A stretch of DNA of 39,895 nucleotides. Source: SAR324 cluster bacterium (GTDB taxonomy: Bacteria; SAR324; XYD2-FULL-50-16). The notes under the pieces are model-generated. The model ran no database searches. It saw only the letters and a program-made list of their open reading frames with translations, and was not told where the DNA came from. Location of the stretch: positions 1 to 39,895 of the forward strand of contig JANQLH010000468.1 in the NCBI GenBank assembly GCA_028280735.1. Direction: 5' to 3'. Below, piece by piece: positions 19,207 through 26,438 of this stretch; positions within the stretch are counted from its first letter, which is position 1; every line of letters begins with the position of its first letter. The translations under genes and the position numbers were made by a program.

Positions 19207-19245
19207 ATAAGATAAATAAGATAATTATAGTCTTATTAATCTTAT
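19192..19245 (+). promoter_or_regulatory. Rrf2 gene promoter with a 15-bp palindromic operator
   Basis: A 15-base arm at 19207-19221 (ATAAGATAAATAAGA) is repeated in inverse at 19231-19245 with one mismatch and a 9-base spacer. The palindrome lies directly downstream of a TTGACT box (19192-19197) and 23 bases before the start codon, so a bound repressor would cover the promoter. Rrf2-family regulators such as CymR, NsrR and IscR bind AT-rich palindromes of this size, so autoregulation is likely (inference). Confidence 0.65.
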
Positions 19246-19268
19246 TAAGACGTTTTTGGAGATTTTAG

Positions 19269-19706
19269 ATGCGACTGACTCGGGCTGGTGAGTACGCCAT
19301 AAGGTGTATCAGCTATCTTTCGAAAAAAGGATTGGGGGTGAGCATTTCCAAACAGGAAATTGCTGAACAAGGGGAAATACCGCCTAGTTTCCTGGCAAAG
19401 ATAGCGCAGGATTTAAGCAAGGGTGGGTTAATCGAAATCCAGCAGGGTGCCAAAGGCGGTTATCGTCTCTTGAAAGCCCCTGAGGATATCACTCTCCTGG
19501 AAGTGGTAGAGATTATGATAGGCAGAATCTATCTTAACGATTGTGTAGGAAGACCGGCCAGTTGCCCTTCCAGTCCTCGCTGCCTTGTCCACAAGGTTTG
19601 GGATAATGCCAGCGAAGAATTGAGAACTAATCTGGCCAAGGCTAATTTCGCACAATTGAGTCAAGAGAATTATTGTCTTCCACATGGTCCAATGCTTGAT
19701 AATTAG
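19269..19706 (+). CDS. Rrf2-family Fe-S transcriptional regulator
   Basis: This 145-residue DNA-binding protein has the Rrf2 winged helix at the N terminus (RLTRAGEYAIRCISYLS, then the recognition region IPPSFLAKIAQDLSKGGLI and the wing QQGAKGGYRL). Cys92, Cys99 and Cys105 (spacing C-x6-C-x5-C) are placed like the cluster ligands of IscR and NsrR, so it should sense redox, oxygen or nitric oxide through a [2Fe-2S] or [4Fe-4S] cluster. GGAG stands 7 bases before the ATG. It lies upstream of cydAB on the same strand, with a 354-base leader between. Control of cytochrome bd and of itself is the obvious hypothesis. Confidence 0.92.
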   Translation: MRLTRAGEYAIRCISYLSKKGLGVSISKQEIAEQGEIPPSFLAKIAQDLSKGGLIEIQQGAKGGYRLLKAPEDITLLEVVEIMIGRIYLNDCVGRPASCPSSPRCLVHKVWDNASEELRTNLAKANFAQLSQENYCLPHGPMLDN

Positions 19707-20060
19707 AGTAAATTCTACCTTAATCGGTGAACAGGCATTTAACCTGGTAATTTATTCTGAAGAAACTCTCAAGTATCTTATTCTTTATATGGGGATGGTT
19801 TCATGGGCATGACGGCAGGAAAAAGTTAAAGGAAACGTTTTTATTAAGCCTTTTTTATGCTTGGCGTTTTAAAGGTGCATTTTCCCCAAGTTTTCTGAAT
19901 ACCAATTTTGCAATTGAAGCAGAACGTGGAGATCACGTGATGGACCAGCTTATCAGATCGGTTCTTTAGAGTACGGATCAATAAGCTGAAACAACAGAAT
20001 CCCAAACAATGTTGCCGATTTTGGGGCAGCTTTTTTTAGGACTAAACCTGGAGGTTAATT
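19707..20060 (+). promoter_or_regulatory. cydA leader region
   Basis: No gene is seen. The region contains a 10-base palindrome ATCACGTGAT (about 19932-19941), a hairpin built from CAGCTTAT (19946-19953) and ATAAGCTG (19981-19988), and a terminator-like structure ending in seven Ts. The ribosome site CTGGAGG precedes the cydA ATG. The same leader may end the Rrf2 transcript or attenuate read-through into cydAB. Confidence 0.5.
20011..20037 (+). terminator. Intrinsic terminator or attenuator just before cydA
   Basis: GTTGCC (20011-20016) pairs with GGCAGC (20025-20030), with one G-U pair and an 8-base loop, and seven Ts follow at 20031-20037. An outer alternative pairs AAGCTG (19983-19988) with CAGCTT (20027-20032), with CCCAAA (20001-20006) pairing TTTGGG (20020-20025) inside. 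It lies 23 bases before the cydA start, on the same strand. Confidence 0.55.
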
Positions 20061-21596
20061 ATGGTTGAGATTGATCTAAGCATGGTAAACTGGGCTCGTG
20101 CCCAATTTGCCTTAACGGCGATGTATCATTGGTTGTTTGTGCCGTTGACGCTGGGACTCTCGTTTTTGTGTGCTTTTTTCGAATCGATTTACGTTAAAAC
20201 CGGAAAAGAAGAATGGAAGTCAATTACCAAATTCTGGATGACATTGTTCGCAATTAACTTCGCAGTTGGGGTTGCCACAGGAATCATTCTGGAATTTGAA
20301 TTCGGAACAAACTGGTCGAATTACTCCTGGATGGTAGGAGATATCTTTGGAGCACCGTTGGCTATTGAAGGTATTTTTGCATTCTTTATAGAAGCGACCT
20401 TCTTTGCCGTTATGTTTTTTGGTTGGGATAGGGTTTCAAAAAAGTTCCATCTGTTTTCAACATGGATGGTTGCAATCGGGGCAAACCTTTCAGCAGTTTG
20501 GATTCTTGTAGCCAATGCCTGGATGCAGAATCCGGTAGGCATGAAGTTCAACCTGGATAAAACCCGGTTTGAGATGTTCAACTTTGCTGACGTCGTGTTT
20601 AACCCGGTGGCTGTTTCCAAGTTTACCCATACTTCAAGTTCCGGATTTCTTTTTGCTTCACTGTTCGTAATCACGGTCTCCTCTTGGTATTTAATCAAAG
20701 GCAGACACATCGAAATGGCAAAAAAATCAATTGTGGTCGCATCAGTATTTGGATTGATCTCGTCAGGATATGTAATCTGGACAGGAGATCGTTCCGCATA
20801 CGATGTCGCACAACAACAACCCATGAAACTGGCTGCCATGGAGGGCCTCTACGAAGGCGAGCGCTCTGCAAGTGTTAGTGTTTTCGGAATTTTAAACAGC
20901 AATAAACAGCCGGGAGATGACCAAGACCCGTTCCATTTAAACATTAAAGTGCCATTCGTACTTTCCTATCTGGCAAATCGCTCCTTTGATTCTTTTGTTC
21001 CGGGAGTGGACGATTTGCTTTATGGAAACGCTGCCGAATCCGTAGAAGGAGTTGAAAGCAAAATTGCCATCGGAAAAAAAGCTTTAGAAGATCTGGCTGT
21101 CTATAAACAGGCCAAGAAGGACAAGGATGAAGATCTGGCCCAACAAGCCATGGCAAGCTTCAGAGAAGGAGAAAAATACCTGGGTTACGGTTATCTGGAC
21201 ACCCCTGAAGAAGCCGTACCAAATGTTGCGATCACTTTTTACGCCTTCCGTGTCATGTTCATACTCGGGTCTGCGTTTCCAATTATCTTCCTGCTCTTCC
21301 TCTTTTTCACCATGAAAGGGACCATTACCAAGCAGAGATGGTTACTGCCCATCGGACTTTTCTCCGTGTTTTTTGGGATGCTTGCCTCTCAGGCAGGTTG
21401 GATTGTCGCGGAACTCGGAAGACAGCCCTGGGCCATTCAGGACTTCCTACCGGTGAATGTTGCTACAACAAACCTTTCAGCTTCCAACGTTCAAATTACA
21501 TTTGCCTTGTTTTTCATTGTATTTACAGTTCTGCTCATCGCTGAGATCAAGATCATGCTCAAGCAAATTTCAATCGGACCGGAGGGCTCAAAATGA
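20061..21596 (+). CDS. cydA: Cytochrome bd oxidase subunit I (CydA)
   Basis: This is the catalytic subunit of the high-affinity quinol oxidase that reduces oxygen to water in the inner membrane. The 511 residues form about nine membrane helices. Heme ligands are His190 (heme b558, SKFTHTSS), Met399 (VMFILG) and His23 (AMYHWLFVPL). The acidic pair near the heme site is Glu103 and Glu111. The quinol loop starts at GDRSAYDVAQQQPMKLAAMEG (first 20 residues only are needed to recognise it), and ELGRQPW (451-457) is the family signature. The loop between helices contains a long, Lys- and Glu-rich insert (about 320-385) before the Met ligand. GGAGG stands before the ATG. The stop overlaps the cydB start (ATGA). 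Confidence 0.97.
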   Translation: MVEIDLSMVNWARAQFALTAMYHWLFVPLTLGLSFLCAFFESIYVKTGKEEWKSITKFWMTLFAINFAVGVATGIILEFEFGTNWSNYSWMVGDIFGAPLAIEGIFAFFIEATFFAVMFFGWDRVSKKFHLFSTWMVAIGANLSAVWILVANAWMQNPVGMKFNLDKTRFEMFNFADVVFNPVAVSKFTHTSSSGFLFASLFVITVSSWYLIKGRHIEMAKKSIVVASVFGLISSGYVIWTGDRSAYDVAQQQPMKLAAMEGLYEGERSASVSVFGILNSNKQPGDDQDPFHLNIKVPFVLSYLANRSFDSFVPGVDDLLYGNAAESVEGVESKIAIGKKALEDLAVYKQAKKDKDEDLAQQAMASFREGEKYLGYGYLDTPEEAVPNVAITFYAFRVMFILGSAFPIIFLLFLFFTMKGTITKQRWLLPIGLFSVFFGMLASQAGWIVAELGRQPWAIQDFLPVNVATTNLSASNVQITFALFFIVFTVLLIAEIKIMLKQISIGPEGSK

Positions 21597-22741
21597 TAGG
21601 ATCACTGGATTATTCAACACTTCAACTACTTTGGTGGTTTCTATGTTCTGTCGTAGGAGCCTTGTTTTTATTCCTTAACCTGGTACAGGGCGGACAAACA
21701 TTGTTATGGCAAGTTGCAAAGACTGATGTGGAAAGCTCCCTGGTAATCAATTCCCTGGGAAGAAAATGGGAACTGCCCTTCACAACCTTGGTACTATTCG
21801 GCGGTGCCCTGTTTGCTGCTTTTCCAAAGTTCTATGCCACTAGTTTTGGCGGTGCCTACTGGGTTTGGATTCTGATTTTGTTTTCTTTTGTCATTCAGGC
21901 AGTCAGTTACGAATACCGGAAAAAACCAGATAACTTCCTGGGCGCAAAGACCTACGAGCTTTTTCTGCTCTTAAACGGTGCGGTAGGTATCTTGTTGATT
22001 GGTGTGGCAGTCGGAACCTTTTATACCGGTTCCAATTTTACGCTTAACGACTACAACCAGGTAACCTGGGATTATACACTGGGTGGAATCAACTTAAGAG
22101 GTCTGGAAGCAGCCTTTTCCCTGTTCAATCTTTCCCTGGGTATCTTCCTGGTGTTTAATGCCCGCGTATTGGGTGCCTTGTACCTGTTAAACAGTATCGA
22201 TTTTTCCAATACTCCCGATCTGGAAGCAAGATTGAGAAAAGCAATCTTAACCAACTTCCTAATCTCGCTGCCATTCCTGCTCTATTTCCTGGTATCAGTC
22301 TTAGTGATGGACGGTTTCGGCTTCGATACGGAAGGTATTGTTTCCATAGTTGAATACAAGTATCTTGGAAACCTGTTGGCGGTGCCCGCACTATTGATAT
22401 TTTTGCTGGCGGGAGTGATTTTGGTTATAACCGGTGTTTATTTTACGAAATTTAAAAACAGCTATCGAGGAATCTGGCCATACGGACTCGGAACGGTGCT
22501 GGTCGGACTCACTGTTCTTTGCCTTCCGGCATTCAACAACACATCTTTTTATCCTTCCAAGCTGGATTTGCAATCAAGCCTGACCATCTATAACGCTTCA
22601 TCCAGTCATTTTACCTTGACGACCATGACATATGTCTCCCTGGGTATTCCATTTGTCCTGGCGTACATTGCTTATGTCTGGCGGCAAATGGATTCCAAAA
22701 AGTTGACATCCGATGAAGTAACTAAAGGCAAGGCTTATTAA
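21593..22741 (+). CDS. cydB: Cytochrome bd oxidase subunit II (CydB)
   Basis: This integral membrane partner of CydA has 382 residues, close to the E. coli 379, with about eight or nine membrane helices. The N terminus has WWFLCSVVGALFLFLNLVQGG, a variant of the usual opening in which the conserved Gly-Gln-Gly-type turn follows helix 1 (first 20 residues shown). A later helix pair contains LFNLSLGIFLVFNARVLGA. Its ATG overlaps the cydA stop by four bases, giving translational coupling and equal subunit supply. A further small membrane gene starts 10 bases after its stop. cydDC, the usual maturation transporter, is not present in the window. Confidence 0.95.
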   Translation: MIGSLDYSTLQLLWWFLCSVVGALFLFLNLVQGGQTLLWQVAKTDVESSLVINSLGRKWELPFTTLVLFGGALFAAFPKFYATSFGGAYWVWILILFSFVIQAVSYEYRKKPDNFLGAKTYELFLLLNGAVGILLIGVAVGTFYTGSNFTLNDYNQVTWDYTLGGINLRGLEAAFSLFNLSLGIFLVFNARVLGALYLLNSIDFSNTPDLEARLRKAILTNFLISLPFLLYFLVSVLVMDGFGFDTEGIVSIVEYKYLGNLLAVPALLIFLLAGVILVITGVYFTKFKNSYRGIWPYGLGTVLVGLTVLCLPAFNNTSFYPSKLDLQSSLTIYNASSSHFTLTTMTYVSLGIPFVLAYIAYVWRQMDSKKLTSDEVTKGKAY

Positions 22742-22751
22742 AGGAGAAAAT

Positions 22752-22844
22752 ATGGATGCTATATTATTAATTCTATATCTGGCAGTCGTGGTCGTTTCCT
22801 ATAAAGGTGCGGTAATCCTGCTGGATAAATCTGATTTATTGTAG
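22752..22844 (+). CDS. 30-residue single-helix protein, candidate small subunit of cytochrome bd
   Basis: A short reading frame starts 10 bases after cydB, with AGGAG five bases before its ATG, the best ribosome site in the operon. The product begins MDAILLILYLAVVVVSYKG and ends DKSDLL. It is one membrane helix of about 17-20 residues, with a Lys at position 18 and a charged tail. It occupies the position of cydX in proteobacteria (or cydS in Gram-positives), whose products of 30-40 residues stabilise the heme sites, but the sequence does not match the CydX pattern MWYFAWILG. It is followed 7 bases later by a GC hairpin, so it lies at the operon end. Confidence 0.65.
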   Translation: MDAILLILYLAVVVVSYKGAVILLDKSDLL

Positions 22845-22851
22845 AAAGAGA

Positions 22852-22877
22852 ATCCCCCGCCGCAAGAGGCGGGGGAT
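22852..22877 (+). terminator. Strong GC hairpin ending the cyd operon
   Basis: A perfect 10-bp stem (ATCCCCCGCC with GGCGGGGGAT) and six-base loop sit 7 bases after the small subunit stop. There is no T-run on the plus strand. The structure separates two convergent operons, so a terminator or 3'-end stabiliser is likely. Confidence 0.6.
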
Positions 22878-22988
22878 CAAACCTTTGGAATAACCCTCGC
22901 ACGGATTAGCGAAACTCGCAGTAAACAACCTGAATAGCGTTCCAAGCAAAGCTGTTCAAACACTTGTGAGACCTGAACCTGCCCCGCT

Positions 22989-23600
22989 TTACTTCCTTGG
23001 CAACCGGTCGGTGATTTCCGGCAAATCTTTAAGCATCTCTTTCGCCCAAGGCGGTAAGCTCTTTTGCATCTTCACATAGCTACCTTTTTGTACCCGGGCA
23101 ATTTGTTTGAAAGGATCACTGTGTGATGAATTATCCAACAACCTGGCTTCATCGACTAAGGTAAGGATTTTGGTGACGTAACGTATGGTCCGTGGGATGC
23201 GAGTATGGATTTTTTCAGCAGGGACATCATGCCCGCCTTCACTCACTCGTTGTAGGACACGAGCCTGGTTAAGGCCAGTGGATTCAAGATGGATGTAAAC
23301 CAGAATAATTTTATAACCCAAGGCTTTGGCATTAGCGACAAAGTCTATCTTGGACACATGTGAAAAAACAGTCTCAAAACAGAAAGAAGCACCTTGTTGG
23401 ATCAGCTGTTCCCTCAGTTTTTCTGCTAAGTTGGCTGCATCGTAGCTCACGGTTTCCGGATGTTCAGGATTGATTGCCGCGGCTATGATGTCTGCATTAA
23501 TAAACTTCATTCCACGTTTTTTAAGAAAATCGCGGTAAAACGTAGATTTACCGGCTCCATTGCCGCCGGCGAGCAGCCAAAGCTGCTTTGTTTGTGTCAT
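22989..23600 (-). CDS. Zeta-type toxin (P-loop kinase)
   Basis: This is a 203-residue P-loop phosphotransferase. Its Walker A is GGNGAGKST (12-20). It also has the zeta-family residues NADIIA (Asp37), FETVFSH (Glu76, Thr77) and an Arg-rich helix after GGHDVPAEKI with HTRIPRTIRYV. Family toxins phosphorylate UDP-N-acetylglucosamine and block wall synthesis, but single-domain relatives of this short type have unproven substrates. Its start overlaps the antitoxin stop by four bases (ATGA), the arrangement of a toxin-antitoxin pair. A GTG or other start is not needed. It converges with cytochrome bd genes, ending 144 bases after the small subunit. Confidence 0.82.
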   Translation of the reverse strand: MTQTKQLWLLAGGNGAGKSTFYRDFLKKRGMKFINADIIAAAINPEHPETVSYDAANLAEKLREQLIQQGASFCFETVFSHVSKIDFVANAKALGYKIILVYIHLESTGLNQARVLQRVSEGGHDVPAEKIHTRIPRTIRYVTKILTLVDEARLLDNSSHSDPFKQIARVQKGSYVKMQKSLPPWAKEMLKDLPEITDRLPRK

Positions 23601-23995
23601 GTCGCGGCCGTAAATTCACCGTTTTTAAACTTGCCGGTTAACCTGGTGCCTTCGATAGAATCCACTTTATCTATCAAACCCGGTCGAGACGAACTTGCTT
23701 CGTAATAAACGGAAGCCTCCGTTACTTTATCAGACAGCGTTCCCTCGGCTCTCCCTGCTTCCAGGTCACCAAACACGTCTTCAGAATCAACGGGAACAGA
23801 ATCCAGTGATTCTACTTTCAATCTTTTGAAACCTTGAATCACGGCAAAAACATCAGAAATATCCAGAATGTTTTCCACGGTTTTTCCCAGTTCCGCCCAA
23901 AATTCAATCTGCTTCGGAACAGAACGTTTTTGTATGGTTGCCTCTCTTTCCGCGGCTGCAACCAAAGCCGGATTTAATCGCATGGGGCTGGCCAT
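23597..23995 (-). CDS. ParD-like antitoxin
   Basis: This 132-residue protein fits the ParD-like antitoxin family. The N-terminal 55 residues are a short ribbon-helix-helix-like unit (MRLNPALVAAAEREATIQK, then QIEFWAELGKTVENIL). The rest is an acidic, flexible tail (about 60-132) that could wrap and inhibit the toxin. AAGGA lies 7 bases before the ATG. The TGA overlaps the toxin ATG, giving coupled translation with the antitoxin first. The pair is likely autoregulated through repeats in the promoter. The acidic tail is longer than in standard ParD proteins (about 80 residues). Confidence 0.8.
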   Translation of the reverse strand: MASPMRLNPALVAAAEREATIQKRSVPKQIEFWAELGKTVENILDISDVFAVIQGFKRLKVESLDSVPVDSEDVFGDLEAGRAEGTLSDKVTEASVYYEASSSRPGLIDKVDSIEGTRLTGKFKNGEFTAAT

Positions 23996-24031
23996 ATTAA
24001 GATCCTTTATTATTTGCTGCTTTTTGCTACA

Positions 24032-24060
24032 ATATTAGCTTACCGCTACAAATATGTCAA
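24032..24060 (-). promoter_or_regulatory. Promoter of the toxin-antitoxin operon
   Basis: On the minus strand a consensus TTGACA (24060-24055) and TAATAT (24037-24032) are exactly 17 bases apart. GTAGC occurs twice between the two boxes and just beyond the -10, and GCTA..TAGC forms an inverted repeat overlapping the -10, so the antitoxin could bind there (inference). The predicted start is about 30 bases before the ATG. Confidence 0.65.
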
Positions 24061-24109
24061 TTTGCTGCATAGTCTCGGACGATGTTTTGCAGCGATTGTC
24101 GTTTCGCCT

Positions 24110-24132
24110 GATGGGCAACACAGTTGCCCATC
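24110..24132. repeat. Palindromic hairpin, GC variant
   Basis: GATGGGCAAC and GTTGCCCATC flank a 3-base loop (perfect 10-bp stem). It differs from the two later hairpins by a compensated T-A to C-G change and sits in the opposite orientation, as shown by the CTAC flank. Confidence 0.7.
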
Positions 24133-24226
24133 CTACACGGTGACATATTGTCAACATACTAAATGGGCTCTGACCGAATTGCAAAAAGTGCTGGGGAAAC
24201 CGGCGCAGCTTGCTCCACTCCCAAAG

Positions 24227-24305
24227 AATAATCAATAATCAATTGATAATATTAAATTATTAATCATTGAAACAGGTAGGATGGGTAACTTGTTACCCAT
24301 CAATT
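24227..24305 (+). repeat. 79-bp direct repeat, copy 1
   Basis: This repeat consists of an AT-rich part (AATAATCAATAATCAATTGA and on) and a hairpin GATGGGTAAC-TT-GTTACCCATC at 24280-24301. It is nearly identical to copy 2; the differences by eye are confined to 4 or 5 bases before CAGGTAG. Confidence 0.8.
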
Positions 24306-24337
24306 CAATACTGGCAGCCTGCTTATCTTTCAAAGTC

Positions 24338-24416
24338 AATAATCAATAATCAATTGATAATATTAAATTATTAATCATTTACTCAGGTAGGATGGGTAAC
24401 TTGTTACCCATCAATT
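24338..24416 (+). repeat. 79-bp direct repeat, copy 2
   Basis: This is the second copy, 111 bases after the first, with its hairpin at 24391-24412. Both lie between the toxin-antitoxin promoter and the 3' end of the porin gene. The hairpins could end the porin transcript, but they have no T-tract. Confidence 0.8.
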
Positions 24417-24436
24417 TGATCCCTGGCCGTTAAACA

Positions 24437-25639
24437 CTAATTATCCAAATTATAACTCACAGCCAGGCTAAACGAATAGGTTTCGCGGATGGAATCATGA
24501 ACTTTCGTGGGATTATCCGGATCAGACTGAATTTTACCTCTCCCGTAGCCGCCCACGGCACCAACGGTAATCATGGTCGGACCATTAAAAATTGAATAAC
24601 CGAGTGACAACCCGTACATATCTATCTTTTCGGCATTTGTGGTTGAGGAATCCGGTTCTTCACGACTGTCAAAATTGGTAAATACTCCCGCCCTGATAAC
24701 GTTTTGTTCGTTCAGAAAATGTTCCACACCGAAAGAAATATTAAGCACATTGATACGGTCATCTTCATTGAGAAGGTAATAGTCAATATCAGACGTCACC
24801 ATAGTATATGCAGATGGAAACCAGGCCCAACCAAAGGTAATCTCAAGGGGCATTTTCCGGTAATTGTTAGTGGTATCTGTGGAGTAGGTAATTTTTGTGT
24901 CTGATGAATCCTTTTCATTAACCTGAACTTCCTCGGCAGAATGGGACAAAAACGTCCGTTTCAAAACCAGTGCTAATGACCACTCATCAGCCGGTGCGTA
25001 CATGAATCCTGTTCTAAAATGCAGGCCGAATTCATCGCCCCGGGTGTTATCAAATCTCCAGTCAGCGGACGCATCACCGGTATTGGTCAAGCGATTCAGC
25101 TGGGAGTCGTATTGCCGTTGATAGGCATACATAGTGATCCCCCAGGAAAGCTTTTCCGTCAGGAATGTAGCGTAAGTAGGGCCGTATTTATAGGTTCTGT
25201 CATCACTTCTTCTGTTAATCACAACGTTGTTATCGAATTCCTGATCCTGATGAAGCTCGGTGGAGTCATCAATCACATAGGAGATGCCGATCACGGAATC
25301 CCCGACACGTTTCATGTAACCGGCAAAATTTATTAAATAGCGCCAGCCTTCCATCAACTGGGATTCATTACCCACCGATTTTTGATAATCGTTATAGACG
25401 AAGTTGGTGGCATTGGAAATTCCAACCATGGACTGCTTCGCCCCATATACGAGTCCGGCAGGATTGTAGTAAGCACCGGAAGCATCATCGGCCACAGCGG
25501 AGTAGGCTCCAGCGAGGTTTGCTCCCCTGTCACCCACCAACAGTTCTTTGTAATGATAGATATCCGCTTTGATCTCGTTTGCCGTCAACAAACCTAAGCA
25601 AAAAAAACCAATGATCATTCTTTTAGTGAGTTTTCTCAT
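24437..25639 (-). CDS. OmpP1/FadL-like outer-membrane protein
   Basis: This is an outer-membrane barrel protein of 400 residues if it starts at ATG 25639, giving a clean signal peptide (MRKLTKRMIIGFFCLGLL, cleavage near IKA-DIYH). Start codons upstream would lie deep inside the preceding gene. The N terminus of the mature part carries the FadL-like plug motif GANLAGAYSAVADDASGAYYNPAG (19 residues of it suffice: GANLAGAYSAVADDASGAY). Many alternating strands follow (LSWGITMYAYQRQY, SLALVLKRTF, MPLEITFGWAW), and the last strand is SFSLAVSYNLDN. It probably imports hydrophobic molecules. The start overlaps the end of the M48 gene by 17 bases. It is the last gene of an apparent four-gene run. Confidence 0.8.
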   Translation of the reverse strand: MRKLTKRMIIGFFCLGLLTANEIKADIYHYKELLVGDRGANLAGAYSAVADDASGAYYNPAGLVYGAKQSMVGISNATNFVYNDYQKSVGNESQLMEGWRYLINFAGYMKRVGDSVIGISYVIDDSTELHQDQEFDNNVVINRRSDDRTYKYGPTYATFLTEKLSWGITMYAYQRQYDSQLNRLTNTGDASADWRFDNTRGDEFGLHFRTGFMYAPADEWSLALVLKRTFLSHSAEEVQVNEKDSSDTKITYSTDTTNNYRKMPLEITFGWAWFPSAYTMVTSDIDYYLLNEDDRINVLNISFGVEHFLNEQNVIRAGVFTNFDSREEPDSSTTNAEKIDMYGLSLGYSIFNGPTMITVGAVGGYGRGKIQSDPDNPTKVHDSIRETYSFSLAVSYNLDN

Positions 25640-26438
25640 GGAATCTTTTTTGATGTTTTCTGCCATAAAACGTTTTGGTAGAGAGTTTTCCGGCTTCGGC
25701 TTCAATTTGTCTGATCCGATCCGCCAGAGGCGGATGAGTTTTAGAGATTACCTCTCGCCGATTTTGGTATGTTTTGTTGTCTATCTTTTCTAAAAACCGG
25801 ACATAACTTTTCCAGTCGTAATTCAAAGCGATCATGATCTTAATCGCTTCCAGATCGGATTCTGTTTCAAACTTTTTTTCAACACCGATTTCAAAAAGCA
25901 GATCGGCTGCTTCATCCAGCAGTTTATCCAACATGGCAGCCCCTGAAACAGCACCGCCACCGGCTGCTACTCCAAGACTGGATAAAAAGGCATTGGATTG
26001 CCCTCTCAGGTTTATCTTTTTAACAATATGCCGATTGTTGATATGGGATATTTCATGGGCAATTACCCCAACGAGTTGTGCCTCGTTTTCCATCAATTGA
26101 ATCGCGCCACGGGTTATAAAAATATAACCCCCGGGGATGGCATAAGCATTGATTTCAGGAGAATCCAACACGGCAAACTTAAAATTGAGATCAGATCGGC
26201 CCATTTGACTAGCCAACGCTGTGCCGATGATACTGACATAATCCGATACCTTGTCATTATCCCAGGTTTTTATTTGTCCAAGAATTCTTGCCGCCAGGTT
26301 TCTGCCAAACCTGATTTCAGCAATGGTGTCATCTTCGGTATATTTGATCGCCGTTTTGTTAGCCCTGGCCCGACCAGCATAGACCGGACTTGCCAACAGT
26401 ATTACCAGAATGAATACTACGAATCTATTCACCTTCAT
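25623..26438 (-). CDS. M48-family metallopeptidase, exported
   Basis: This zinc endopeptidase is probably periplasmic. The signal peptide is MKVNRFVVFILVILLASPVYA, with the cut before GRARA (21 residues, only the first 20 needed). The active site is VIAHEISHINNRH, with ligands His128 and His132, catalytic Glu129, and a downstream Glu in FETESDLEAI. The C-terminal region ends with ISKTHPPLADRIRQIE, typical of M48 enzymes acting on membrane or outer-membrane proteins (BepA/LoiP group). It starts at ATG 26438, inside the last codons of the SH3 gene, or at the GTG six bases later. It overlaps the porin gene. A proteolytic role in envelope quality control is inferred. Confidence 0.88.
   Translation of the reverse strand: MKVNRFVVFILVILLASPVYAGRARANKTAIKYTEDDTIAEIRFGRNLAARILGQIKTWDNDKVSDYVSIIGTALASQMGRSDLNFKFAVLDSPEINAYAIPGGYIFITRGAIQLMENEAQLVGVIAHEISHINNRHIVKKINLRGQSNAFLSSLGVAAGGGAVSGAAMLDKLLDEAADLLFEIGVEKKFETESDLEAIKIMIALNYDWKSYVRFLEKIDNKTYQNRREVISKTHPPLADRIRQIEAEAGKLSTKTFYGRKHQKRFHEKTH

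Noticed and set aside
24001-24436. CRISPR-like array beside the toxin-antitoxin genes
   Set aside because: Only two 79-bp copies with long AT-rich parts and one spacer; no cas genes; better explained as REP-like elements.
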